From assembly GCA_900112915.1 (NCBI GenBank), contig FONK01000004.1, positions 1 through 64,000 on the forward strand: a DNA stretch of 64,000 nucleotides. Direction: 5' to 3'. Source of the DNA: Peptostreptococcaceae bacterium pGA-8 (lineage in GTDB: Bacteria; Bacillota; Clostridia; Peptostreptococcales; Anaerovoracaceae). Below the pieces are notes generated by a model. It ran no database searches. It saw only the letters and a list, made by a program, of their open reading frames with translations, and was not told the origin of the DNA. The position numbers and the translations under genes are program-made. Shown piece by piece: positions 1 to 7,574 of the stretch (positions within the stretch are counted from its first letter, which is position 1; each line of letters begins with the position of its first letter).

Positions 1-331
1 GACGTTTTGGAAGTACTTGCGGTTCAAAGGAACTTTGGCGATCCTGAGGCACATCTACCTCAAATTCACCGTATTTACTACGCACAGTTTTAGCTTTCGT
101 GCCATTACGATAGTTTGCCTCGCCGGATCTTTCATAACGATTATAACCAAGATGGTCATCCATTTCCGTTTCAAGCATATCTTGAATTGTTCCGGAAAGT
201 AGAGCTTTTAAGGCATCTTGAATATCATCAGCAGACTGGATATCATACTCCTGAAGCAAGCCTTGGATAATATTTCTTTTTCCCTCAGTCATTGGTTTTG
301 GTTTGTAAACTTCTTTTTTTCTGTTTGCCAT
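1..331 (-). CDS. IS256-family (mutator-type) transposase, N-terminal 110 residues, cut by the window edge
   Basis: Reading the minus strand from ATG at 331 gives an open frame to the window start. A good ribosome binding site (AGGAGG, complement of 342-347) precedes it. The protein begins MANRKKEVYKPKPMTEGKR and contains the run EMDDHLGYNRYERSGEANYR, which is the N-terminal signature of the IS256/mutator transposases. The DDE catalytic residues of that family lie further on and are outside the window. No stop or frameshift is seen in the visible third, so the element may be intact. It lies at the left end of the element whose terminal repeat is at 388-414. Confidence 0.9.
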   Translation of the reverse strand, partial: MANRKKEVYKPKPMTEGKRNIIQGLLQEYDIQSADDIQDALKALLSGTIQDMLETEMDDHLGYNRYERSGEANYRNGTKAKTVRSKYGEFEVDVPQDRQSSFEPQVLPKR

Positions 332-387
332 AATAAAAGGCCTCCTATGATTTTAATATTTTATCATACAAGACCTTTGTATTGTTT

Positions 388-414
388 AATTTACAGAGAT
401 TTTTTCACAGGCTC
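388..414. repeat. Terminal inverted repeat of the IS256-family element
   Basis: Read from the outside on the minus strand, this starts GAGCCTGTGAAAAAATC and continues with tctgtaaatt, the usual form of IS256-family ends. It lies about 57 bases upstream of the transposase start. The element boundary is placed at 414 by similarity to that family; the partner repeat and the target-site duplication cannot be seen because the other end is outside the window. Confidence 0.7.
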
Positions 415-415
415 A

Positions 416-904
416 GATCCTGTTTGGAGAAGTCCTATAACAATGGCATTACTTTCATGGATGGGATTTTTCATTTCGTTGATAGGGATTTTTCCAATGT
501 ATAAAACATTCGAACCTGTAATTAATTTATTGACCAACAAGAGTAATCAAGTTGATACAAACAATAATATATATGTCGTAATTTTTGCTGTAACAATGCT
601 AGTTTTGGGGCTGATATTCTGGTTAAGGAGTATTACCCAAAAAGAGACCAGATACCCATTATTTTTTAATTATGCAATAAGTGGTCTTGGAAGAAAACTT
701 ACAATAGAAAAAATTCATATTGAAAAATGTCCTATATGTGGTGGAAAAATGAAATACTTTAACAAACCAGTAGAATGGGAAAATATACCAAACTCAGATG
801 GGAAAATAAAACGTGAGGTTATAAAAAAAGTGCCTGCCTTACAATGTAAGCGAAATTCGGATCATTGGTATGAAGTGGATCCGGCTGCAGATAAATTAAA
901 ATAG
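416..904 (+). pseudogene. Membrane protein with C-terminal zinc-ribbon-like region, 5' end cut by the IS element
   Basis: An open frame runs from the IS boundary to a TAA at 902-904. The first in-frame ATG inside it is at 443, giving a 153-residue product with two membrane segments (about residues 5-20 and 41-60). A soluble tail follows with CPICGGK and a later single Cys (ALQCKRN), resembling half of a zinc ribbon. No ribosome binding site precedes ATG 443, and the frame stays open back across the IS terminal repeat, so the real start was probably lost on the far side of the insertion. I do not recognise the family. Confidence 0.5.
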
Positions 905-1211
905 ATTTAGTAAAAATAAGTATATTGCTATTTTAAAGTTGCAACTATATGCAAATTAAAAAATGTCAGTTGATGCTGGACAGATATTTCGAGTGATAAA
1001 TCTCTGAAAAAGATTAATAATTTCTATAGTATGTAAAATAGCCTAATCAAAAATTATATGATTGAAACAATAGAAATGTTGTAGTTATTATAAAATCAAT
1101 GGGTTTTGCAGAGCTATTTAATTTTCCCAAATAGCCTAAAAATCTCACGTTGAGACTATATGTTTGATGTCAAGAGTGAAGGACTAAACAGTATAGAAAA
1201 GGCTTGAAATC
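905..1211. other. AT-rich stretch without a recognisable gene
   Basis: About 300 bases with frequent stops in all frames and no clear ribosome binding site followed by an open frame. It looks like decayed accessory DNA between the IS-cut gene and the recombinase remnant. Confidence 0.5.
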
Positions 1212-1255
1212 AAGGAATTCCTAGGAAATGAATAATTTGTGGGAATTCCTTTTTC
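1212..1255 (+). terminator. Candidate hairpin terminator
   Basis: AAGGAATTCC at 1212-1221 pairs perfectly with GGAATTCCTT at 1242-1251, with a 20-base loop, and the 3' arm runs into a short T stretch. The long loop and short T tract make it a modest candidate. Confidence 0.4.
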
Positions 1256-1534
1256 TGTGTTATGATAATAGTAATGACTACTGGGAAATAGGGGAGTGTA
1301 GAAATGGAACTACTTTTTTGGCTTGGTGTAACAAAAGAGCTATTGTCAAAATCGGGTTTTATGAGTGTGTGACTATAGAAATATTGTCAGTGATTTCGGA
1401 ATCTAAAACTAGGTTGTGCAACCATTTTTTGTAAAGAAATAGAAAAATCAAAAAAATTGATGTATATGTGGTGGTGTGTCTTATGACTGCACCGTTTTTT
1501 TGGTGAAATATGTACTTCTTAATTCTTTTTTTGA

Positions 1535-1726
1535 GAAATTAAGAGAAAGGGCGTAATACTAATTGCTATCAATAACAATGTAGACAGTTTTTACAGAGAA
1601 GCTGACTTTACCCATTTTAGAAATATTATGAATGAATGGTATGCAAGAAATACCTCAAGAAAAATTCAATCGGCTTTCAAATCAAAAGGAGAAAGTGGAA
1701 AGCATACGGCAAGCATGCAGCCTTAG
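1535..1726 (+). pseudogene. Fragment of a large serine recombinase (resolvase/TnpX-like)
   Basis: In the frame that contains 1562-1564, the translation reads GVILIAINNNVDSFYREADF and then NIMNEWYARNTSRKIQSAFK, KSKGESGKHTAS, ending at TAG 1724-1726. This is the region just after the catalytic resolvase domain of large serine recombinases (the 'EWYARDTSKKIR' segment). An upstream in-frame TGA at 1532-1534 and the lack of a start, of the N-terminal catalytic Ser domain and of the long C-terminal domain show that only a scrap of about 60 codons remains. It marks a former integrative element. Confidence 0.75.
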
Positions 1727-1845
1727 GATACATGCTATTATAAGAATAATAAGGTTTTGAATTTGTTATATAGAAAAAATACTGTATTTATGATATAACG
1801 ATAATGATATGGTAATAAACTCAGTTATAAGGAGAGGATATATAA

Positions 1846-2169
1846 GTGCGAATTCAATTTACAGTAAACGATGAAGAACTGAAAATTTTAACTAAAAAAG
1901 CAATAGAGGGTAATTACCCAAGTATTAGTGAATATTGTAAAAGCAGCAGTTTACAAGAAAATACAAGTTATGTTGACCTATATAATACCTTACTAAATAA
2001 AATAAGCTCCTTGCCGAAAGACAAAGAGTTTGTTTTAAGAGAGTTAATCGCATCACCGCCGGCTTTGATTGGCAGATAGTTCTATGAAAATGCAAATAAC
2101 GGACTGGTAAAAAATGTAGAACACATCGGAAAAGCTGAAGGTGGAGTAGAAAAATACAAAAGAATATGA
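1846..2169 (+). pseudogene. Small mobile-element-associated protein, broken by an in-frame TAG
   Basis: A GTG start at 1846 follows AAGGAGAGG by a normal distance. The frame gives MRIQFTVNDEELKILTKKA and ends early at TAG 2077-2079 after SPPALIGR. The same frame then continues without interruption (FYENANNGLVKNVEHIGKAE...) to TGA at 2167-2169. A single base change, probably TGG to TAG, explains the stop. The total would be about 107 residues. From memory, similar small proteins with an N-terminal beta strand followed by helices (ribbon-helix-helix-like) occur on Clostridial integrative elements; the function is not known to me. Confidence 0.6.
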
Positions 2170-2242
2170 GATTTATTTCAATCCGTCACGCAGCGCGTGG
2201 CAAATTGAAAAAGATATTTAGATAATTTTGAAGGTGCATTTC

Positions 2243-3143
2243 ATGGCAGAAGAAAACAAAGAGATAGTTATTGTAGATGATAAAACCATACAAGAAAAAA
2301 TATATTTCATTCGTGGACAAAAAGTAATGCTTGATGCAGATTTAGCTGAAATATATGGTTACGAAACTAAAAACTTTAATAGACAGGTAAAAAAATAATA
2401 TAGAGAAGTTTGAAGGCGAAGATTTTATGTTTTAACTGACCAGTGAAGAAATATTAGAACTTTCAAGGTGCAAAAATTTCACCTTGAACAGAGGAGCAGG
2501 AAGAGGAAGCAATATTAAATACAATCCTTATGCTTTTACAGAACAGGGAATACATATGCTGATGACTGTGTTAAGGGGAGAACTTGCTATTAAACAAAGT
2601 AGAGCCTTAATTAGAACATTCAAGCAGATGAAAGACTTTATTATTGAAAATCAAGATTTTATCGGTTCAAAAGAATTAGTACAAATAGCTATACAAACCA
2701 ATCGGAATACAAATTATATAGCAAAAATAAATGATAAAATTAGTACCTTAGCAACAAAAGAAGATTTGAAAAAAGTAATGGATAATTTTATAGATCCTGA
2801 CACCTATAAGCATTTCCTTTTGATGAATGGAGATAAGATTGAAGTTATCCTATTTAGCGACAATGTCAGAAATAAGGATATGCTTACAAAAAATATCCTA
2901 AACGATTTTAGAAGAGATTATCCCAATATTAACTTAAAAATGAAGATTGCAGGCAAAAGGTATCACGATAGGTATATTGCGATAGACTATGGGACAAAAA
3001 ATGAAGCCTTTTATCTTTGCGGAGCATCATCAAAGGATGCAGGAAATAAACTATCAAGTATTACCAAGATAGAAGAATCCTCTAAGGATATTTATCATAC
3101 AATGTTTGGTGGAATGTTAAACAATAATAATTTGAAAATTTAG
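2243..3143 (+). pseudogene. ORF6N-domain protein with a PLD-like C-terminal part, frameshifted and stopped
   Basis: ATG 2243 begins MAEENKEIVIVDDKTIQEKI, followed by YFIRGQKVMLDADLAEIYGY, the typical ORF6N (phage-type DNA-binding) N-terminus. An extra A in the seven-A run at 2389-2395 shifts the frame. The correct frame then carries a TAA at 2433-2435 where a codon such as CAA is expected, then runs open to TAG 3141-3143. The C-terminal part has RYHDRYIAID and LCGASSKDAGNK, resembling the HxD and GAS-KD motifs seen in ORF6N proteins with a phospholipase-D-like tail. With two independent lesions it cannot make a full protein; the 219-residue part from ATG 2484 could still be translated. Confidence 0.75.
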
Positions 3144-3290
3144 TATGCAAATAACGGATTAGCCAGTTATATGAGCTTTAACCAAGGCAGTAGAGGACAG
3201 AAAAATCCGAGAGTCACATCTTTATGTTGTTATTGTTCCAATGTAAAAGGATTCTTGCTTTATTTTCGTAAAGCCACTGTATATATTTAA

Positions 3291-3486
3291 GCTGGAGGTG
3301 AGAATCCGGCTGTGTAATCACGTAAATAGAAACGTCGATGCGTTAACAAACTGATTAACAGTAATAGTCGAAAAGCTGTGGTCTGAGTCACCTCCAACCA
3401 GTCAAAGCTGTATGAAAATAGATACAGATCCACAGCGCCTTATAAAATATATCAGATAGAGATTAGATTACCCAGTAGAAACTGGG
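3291..3486 (+). ncRNA. Candidate structured RNA or intron remnant, several interleaved stems
   Basis: This gene-free stretch is rich in perfect inverted repeats. GCTGGA 3291-3296 pairs with TCCGGC 3305-3310 (one G-U) around GGTGAGAA. GGAGGTGA 3294-3301 alternatively pairs with TCACCTCC 3388-3395. GCTGTGG 3375-3381 pairs with CCACAGC 3430-3436, interleaved with the previous pair. CTGTAT 3408-3413 pairs with ATACAG 3422-3427, and CCCAGT 3471-3476 with ACTGGG 3481-3486. Such alternative pairings resemble a riboswitch-type leader for the downstream regulator, but a decayed group II intron domain is also possible. I could not match it to a known riboswitch consensus; the flanking 3144-3290 shows no gene. 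Confidence 0.4.
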
Positions 3487-3497
3487 AGAAAGGAGAA

Positions 3498-3525
3498 AAT
3501 CCAATCATCAACTGATAATTGGATT
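3498..3525 (+). promoter_or_regulatory. Palindrome between ribosome binding site and start of the XRE gene
   Basis: AATCCAAT 3498-3505 and ATTGGATT 3518-3525 are perfect inverted repeats. The symmetry extends inward (ATCA/TGAT) with one mismatch. The only good Shine-Dalgarno sequence, AGGAG at 3491-3495, lies upstream of it and the GTG start at 3530 lies downstream. If the RNA folds, the effective spacing is about six bases; unfolded it is 34. It could also be a DNA operator for the XRE protein it precedes. Confidence 0.5.
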
Positions 3526-3529
3526 ATAC

Positions 3530-4357
3530 GTGATGATAATGACTTTAGGAAATAAGATACAAGAAATCAGAAAAAATAATAACTTAACTCAGGAAGAATT
3601 TGCACAAAAATTTTATGTTACAAGACAGACTGTCTCCAATTGGGAAAATAATAAGAACTATCCTGATATGTCTTCCTTGAAGATGATCAGTGATACATAT
3701 GGAATATCCTTTGACGAGCTGCTTAAAAAAGATGAACAATATATTCAATCTGTAGATTCTATTAAAAAGAAAATGTCGTCACTAAAGAAGGCTCTTATTA
3801 TCTTAACAGTATTGCCGCTTATTTTGATCATAAGCTTTCTATTTGTTTTGCATAATGCATTCCAACCAACACCGGATGGAAAAAGGATAAATAGCGATAC
3901 AGATATAAAGATGTTGATGAATTTACCAAATGCGACACCTTCACGGGCTATTACATATACTATAGCCAATACTGAGAAAGACTTCAGCAAAAAAATAGAA
4001 AAGTATAAGCGAGAGGTTTTAGGAAGGGTTGAAGGAGATATTCCCCATATAATCCTAAACGACAGCGCCTACTTGACACTTCATTTTCAGGACTTACAAT
4101 ATATTGATATTTCTCCAAATGAAATAAGAAGCGTGAGCTGTGAATTGGTCGATGTTACGAGTATTGATCAAAATGTAGTTACGCATAGTTTGGAACACAG
4201 CTATGAAGCCGGTAATATTTCTATTAAGCTCAAGCCTGAAATGTTTCCCGCGAATGACAGTGGAGAAGTGTGGTACAAGATGGTTATAACTACGGAATAT
4301 GGATATAAGGGGAAAGTATATACCGGCATTACAGCGGTTATAGTGCTTGATAAATAA
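3530..4357 (+). CDS. Membrane-anchored XRE-family (HTH_3) transcriptional regulator
   Basis: The N-terminal 65 residues are a Cro/C1-type helix-turn-helix (KIQEIRKNNNLTQEEFAQKF, then VTRQTVSNWENNKNYPD). A short linker, one hydrophobic segment at about residues 88-107 and an exported domain of about 165 residues follow. This is the usual plan of Firmicute regulators with an extracytoplasmic sensory tail; the tail itself is not recognised. Starts are possible at GTG 3530, ATG 3533 and ATG 3539. The ATG at 3539 gives the family-typical MTLGNKI, but GTG 3530 is best placed if the upstream hairpin folds. Base use is AT-rich like the surrounding accessory DNA. Confidence 0.8.
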   Translation: MMIMTLGNKIQEIRKNNNLTQEEFAQKFYVTRQTVSNWENNKNYPDMSSLKMISDTYGISFDELLKKDEQYIQSVDSIKKKMSSLKKALIILTVLPLILIISFLFVLHNAFQPTPDGKRINSDTDIKMLMNLPNATPSRAITYTIANTEKDFSKKIEKYKREVLGRVEGDIPHIILNDSAYLTLHFQDLQYIDISPNEIRSVSCELVDVTSIDQNVVTHSLEHSYEAGNISIKLKPEMFPANDSGEVWYKMVITTEYGYKGKVYTGITAVIVLDK

Positions 4358-4426
4358 TAGAAGAAGGACCGGATCAATGTTGCGAAAGTAATTGACAAAA
4401 TGGCTCATTCGAGTTAGGATAAAACC

Positions 4427-4437
4427 GAACCGAGTTC
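4427..4437. promoter_or_regulatory. Candidate TetR operator, copy 1 (GAAC-N3-GTTC)
   Basis: GAACCGAGTTCAATTT, containing the inverted repeat GAAC/GTTC, lies 35 bases upstream of the TetR-type start. Its partner is GAACAAAGTTCAAATT at 5119, in front of the next gene. Matching dyads at both promoters fit an autoregulated local repressor. Confidence 0.5.
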
Positions 4438-4471
4438 AATTTAAAATGCAAACATTTAGCGAGGTGATTTT

Positions 4472-5029
4472 TTGAATACTGCTGTAACTTCAAAAGAAGA
4501 TATTTTGAAAAGCTGCCGTAAATTGGTATCAGAGCATGGACTTTCAGCAGTTAATATGCGGAGCGTTGCTAAAGCCTGTGGAGTGGCATTAGGCTCCCTG
4601 TATTATTATTTCCCCTCAAAGAATGATTTGTTAATTGCAACCATTGAAAGTGTTTGGGAAGATATTTTTAAGCTGAAAAATACGGATATGGGCAAAACAT
4701 CCTTCTTGAAGTACATCGAGCTTTGTTTTAAGCACATCCAATCAGGTGTCGGAAAATACCCTAATTTTTTTACCATCCATTCAGTTAGTCTTTCAAGTGG
4801 AAATCAAGCAAAGGCACGGAATTCTATGAATCGTTATCTTGCTAGAATAAGAAAGAGGATGCTTGAAGCACTTGAGGCAGATGGAAGCATAAAAAAAGAT
4901 GCCTTCACATCGGAGTTTACTAAAGAAGAATTTGTGGAGTTTGTACTGTCAAATGTGGTTAATTTACTCATGCAAAAAAAGGATGACTGCAAAATTCTTT
5001 TGGAGATCATAAATCGAACAGTATACTGA
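4472..5029 (+). CDS. TetR/AcrR-family transcriptional regulator
   Basis: The 185-residue length and the N-terminal TetR helix-turn-helix (residues 10-57: VNMRSVAKACGVALGSLYYY, then FPSKNDLL) are typical of the family. The C-terminal ligand/dimer domain is divergent. TTG at 4472 is chosen because GAGGTGA ends six bases upstream and no ATG in frame precedes it. The gene is followed by a 7-TM protein gene in the same direction, and near-identical dyads sit before both genes, so it probably represses itself and that neighbour. The ligand is unknown. Confidence 0.9.
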   Translation: MNTAVTSKEDILKSCRKLVSEHGLSAVNMRSVAKACGVALGSLYYYFPSKNDLLIATIESVWEDIFKLKNTDMGKTSFLKYIELCFKHIQSGVGKYPNFFTIHSVSLSSGNQAKARNSMNRYLARIRKRMLEALEADGSIKKDAFTSEFTKEEFVEFVLSNVVNLLMQKKDDCKILLEIINRTVY

Positions 5030-5078
5030 ATTTTATGTTTGCAATGTACACAACGGTGTATAACTTAAGAGGTGCGTG

Positions 5079-5103
5079 AAATCCTGTCTAAGTGGCAGGA
5101 TTT
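5079..5103 (+). terminator. Weak hairpin after the TetR gene
   Basis: AAATCCTG 5079-5086 pairs with CAGGATTT 5096-5103 around a nine-base loop. There is little T tract after it, so it may be a weak terminator or a processing stem. Confidence 0.35.
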
Positions 5104-5116
5104 TAAAAGCGGCATA

Positions 5117-5131
5117 TTGAACAAAGTTCAA
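5117..5131. promoter_or_regulatory. Candidate TetR operator, copy 2 (TTGAAC-AAA-GTTCAA)
   Basis: A perfect 6-3-6 inverted repeat lies 17 bases upstream of the ATG at 5148. It shares GAAC-N2-AGTTCAA and the following A/T pattern with the site at 4427-4437 before the TetR gene. Confidence 0.55.
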
Positions 5132-5147
5132 ATTGAAAGGAGACATT

Positions 5148-5810
5148 ATGCAAGCTATTTTTGAAACGATTTTCGACATTATTTATTTATCAACAGTAGT
5201 TTTCCTTGGAGTAAAAATGATAATGGGAAGTAAAGGAAGGCGACAGTATTTTTTATTTGGAGTTATGGCAGTGGTATTAGGCTTTGGAGATGCTTTTCAT
5301 TTGGTGCCCAGAGCAATTGCTCTATGCACAACCGGACTTGAAGATTACACTACAGCTTTAGGCATAGGGAAGCTTATTACCTCTGTTACTATGACACTTT
5401 TTTATGTGCTTCTTTACTATGTTTGGCGCAGGCGTTATCAAATTCCGGGTGAGAGGGGCTTAACTGTAGCTGTTTGGGCTTTAGCAATTTCACGTATCCT
5501 TCTTTGCTTGATGCCTCAAAATCGGTGGCTAAGTGCAGCACCTCCACTGTCATGGGGAATATATAGAAATATTCCGTTTTTACTTCTAGGCTTGTTAATT
5601 ATATGGATATTTTATCAGTCGGCAAAACAAAAAGAAGATTACGAGTTTAGATTTCTGTGGCTTACAATAGTTCTTAGCTTTGGATTTTACATACCTGTAG
5701 TTTTATTTGCAGACACAATTCCTGCAATAGGAGCATTGATGGTTCCAAAGACCTGTGCCTATGTTTGGACCGTTCTCATCGGGTATCAAGCTATGCAAAG
5801 AGAGTGTTGA
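5148..5810 (+). CDS. Heptahelical integral membrane protein of unknown function
   Basis: The start is ATG 5148, preceded by AAAGGAG at ideal spacing; an in-frame TTG at 5133 lies upstream of that site and is unlikely. The 220-residue product is almost entirely hydrophobic, with seven predicted membrane helices. Polar loops carry YYVWRRRYQIPGERG and QSAKQKEDYEFR. I do not recognise a named family. The neighbouring TetR regulator and shared dyad suggest an inducible membrane function. Confidence 0.75.
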   Translation: MQAIFETIFDIIYLSTVVFLGVKMIMGSKGRRQYFLFGVMAVVLGFGDAFHLVPRAIALCTTGLEDYTTALGIGKLITSVTMTLFYVLLYYVWRRRYQIPGERGLTVAVWALAISRILLCLMPQNRWLSAAPPLSWGIYRNIPFLLLGLLIIWIFYQSAKQKEDYEFRFLWLTIVLSFGFYIPVVLFADTIPAIGALMVPKTCAYVWTVLIGYQAMQREC

Positions 5811-5917
5811 TCTGAGGTAATACTTTATAATTATATTTACATCCACATTTTATGGACTTAAAAAAAGCTATGATATATAATGCATAATATAAGCTTCGAC
5901 AATAGGAGGTTGATATT

Positions 5918-6856
5918 ATGTATAAACAAAACAGTATTATCCTTGGCTGTATATGTGCCTTAGGCTGTGAGGTAATCTATGGCTTAAGCTATATTTTTAC
6001 CAAGCATGCTACGGAAATTGCCGGTGCATTGGCGTTGCTGGGATGGCGTTTTTTTGTGGCGTTTATAGTTATGAGCTTTTGCGTACTGGCAGGCTTTATA
6101 AAAATAAACTTAAGGGGGAAATCCGTTAGCTCACTACTTGTTATAGCAATATTTACACCTTGCATTTACTTCCTGGTGGAGACTATAGGAATCGGCAATA
6201 CTACAGCATCTGAGAGCGGTACTTTTTTGGCGTGCATACCTGTTGCCTCTCTTTTGGCATCTACAATAATCCTAAAAAAGAAACCCTCAAAAACTCAGAT
6301 TCTTGGTATTTTTATTACACTGATTGGGGTGCTGATGACAGTATTCGCAGTAGGTGTTTCATCCCGTCTATCCATAATCGGATATATGTGCTTAATTACG
6401 GCAGTTGTTTCATATGCCCTATATAGTGTTTTTGTTGACAAAGCATCGGCATTTACCGGAGCAGAAATAACATACATTATGCTGGCATTGGGGGCTGCTT
6501 TTTTTGTTATACTTGCACTGGGCGAGGCGATGATTAAAAATGATATAGCTGGGCTGGTTCAGCTTCCGGTTGTAAATAGGGGATTTTTAATTACCATATT
6601 GTATCAAGGCATTGCAAGCTCTGTAGCCGCATTCTTCTTATCAAATATAGCAATTGCTAAGATTGGAGTGAATAGAACAGCTTCCTTTATCGGGGTTGCA
6701 ACAGTGGTTTCAATTGTTGCAGGAGCGGCTATATTAAAGGAAAAATTTTCCCTTTACCAAATTATGGGGGCAGTGGTGATATTAGTAGGAGTATATGTGG
6801 CAAATATGAGCTTCTTAGATAAAAAGTTTGCAGGGGGAATGATTAATGGGAAATAA
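5918..6856 (+). CDS. EamA/DMT-superfamily transporter
   Basis: The 312 residues form ten membrane helices in two repeated EamA halves (about 8-140 and 155-300). Hallmark segments include GWRFFVAFIVM in the first half and IGVATVVSIVAGAAILKEKF in the second. ATG 5918 follows AGGAGG at normal spacing. Members export metabolites or amino acids across the cytoplasmic membrane; the substrate cannot be read from sequence. The end overlaps the start of the next gene by 11 bases, so the two are translationally coupled. Confidence 0.9.
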   Translation: MYKQNSIILGCICALGCEVIYGLSYIFTKHATEIAGALALLGWRFFVAFIVMSFCVLAGFIKINLRGKSVSSLLVIAIFTPCIYFLVETIGIGNTTASESGTFLACIPVASLLASTIILKKKPSKTQILGIFITLIGVLMTVFAVGVSSRLSIIGYMCLITAVVSYALYSVFVDKASAFTGAEITYIMLALGAAFFVILALGEAMIKNDIAGLVQLPVVNRGFLITILYQGIASSVAAFFLSNIAIAKIGVNRTASFIGVATVVSIVAGAAILKEKFSLYQIMGAVVILVGVYVANMSFLDKKFAGGMINGK

Positions 6857-7331
6857 ATTTAAGAAAACTAATGCAATGAGAATTCTCGATCGTGGTAAGG
6901 TGGACTACAAAATTCATGAGTACAGTGATGAAGCTGCCATAAGTGGAGTGGAGGTTGCAGCCGTGCTAAATCAGCCGATTGAAAAGGTGTTCAAGACACT
7001 TGTAACCGTTGGAAAAAGCGGGGAACACTATGTTTTTATGATTCCTGTTGCAGCAGAGTTGGACTTAAAAAAGGCGGCTAAAGCCGTCGGTGAGAAGAAA
7101 ATAGAAATGATCAAAAGCAGGGAGCTTCAGGAGCTGACGGGATATATTCATGGAGGCTGCTCACCATTGGGAATGAAGAAGCAATTTCAAACCACTATTG
7201 ATATAAGCGCTGAGACTGTTGACAATATTTTTTTCAGTGGCGGCAAAATAGGAAAGCAGGTTGAAATGCCGTTTTCAGAGTTGAAAAAGGTTATAAAATA
7301 CAGGCTTTTTGACCTTTGCGAAATAGTATAA
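6846..7331 (+). CDS. ybaK: Cys-tRNA(Pro)/Cys-tRNA(Cys) deacylase YbaK
   Basis: This 161-residue YbaK/EbsC domain protein hydrolyses Cys-tRNA(Pro) made by mistake by prolyl-tRNA synthetase. The family signatures are visible: the EKVFKTLV segment near residues 46-53 with the conserved Lys, and GGCSPLGMKK near 109-118 (family GG.SPlG). Length is normal. ATG 6846 overlaps the transporter gene by 11 bases with GCAGGGGGAAT as ribosome binding site. Confidence 0.92.
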   Translation: MGNKFKKTNAMRILDRGKVDYKIHEYSDEAAISGVEVAAVLNQPIEKVFKTLVTVGKSGEHYVFMIPVAAELDLKKAAKAVGEKKIEMIKSRELQELTGYIHGGCSPLGMKKQFQTTIDISAETVDNIFFSGGKIGKQVEMPFSELKKVIKYRLFDLCEIV

Positions 7332-7478
7332 CTGATTTTATAAGCTGTAATGAAATTAACCAGGTCTATTATTGAGGTCTCGTAGCGACCACTTACGACC
7401 ATATGACAGCCACATAGCTATAAGCTATAGAAAAGATGATACCCATTGTGTATAATGTAACTAAAGTGGAGGCAGAAA

Positions 7479-7574
7479 GTGAAAGTTGAAGTAATCATTA
7501 AACCGGGCGAACCTACACCAAAGGTTACAATAGCAATAGCAAAACCTTCATATGCACTCCGGAGGCTGTTATGA
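7479..7574 (+). CDS. 31-residue leader-like ORF, possibly the fossil N-terminus of a LytTR regulator
   Basis: GTG 7479 lies eight bases after GTGGAGG. The frame encodes VKVEVIIKPGEPTPKVTIAI and ends at TGA 7572-7574, overlapping the ATG of the next gene (ATGA). A TATAAT sits at 7451-7456. DUF3021 membrane proteins usually follow a LytTR-domain gene, and LytTR proteins of that group start with a similar strand-rich segment. It may therefore be all that remains of that gene, or a coupling leader peptide. Existence as a translated ORF is inferred from the ribosome binding site and overlap only. Confidence 0.4.
   Translation: MKVEVIIKPGEPTPKVTIAIAKPSYALRRLL

Noticed and set aside
1228-1434. 68-codon open frame starting MNNLWEFLFLCYDN
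   Set aside because: It has no ribosome binding site, begins inside the candidate terminator loop and resembles no protein; codon use looks random.
3291-3398. Cobalamin riboswitch, because GGTGAGAATCCGGC resembles part of its core
   Set aside because: The remaining conserved blocks (GGGAA, the B12 box in the right order) are missing and the downstream gene is a regulator without a B12 link.
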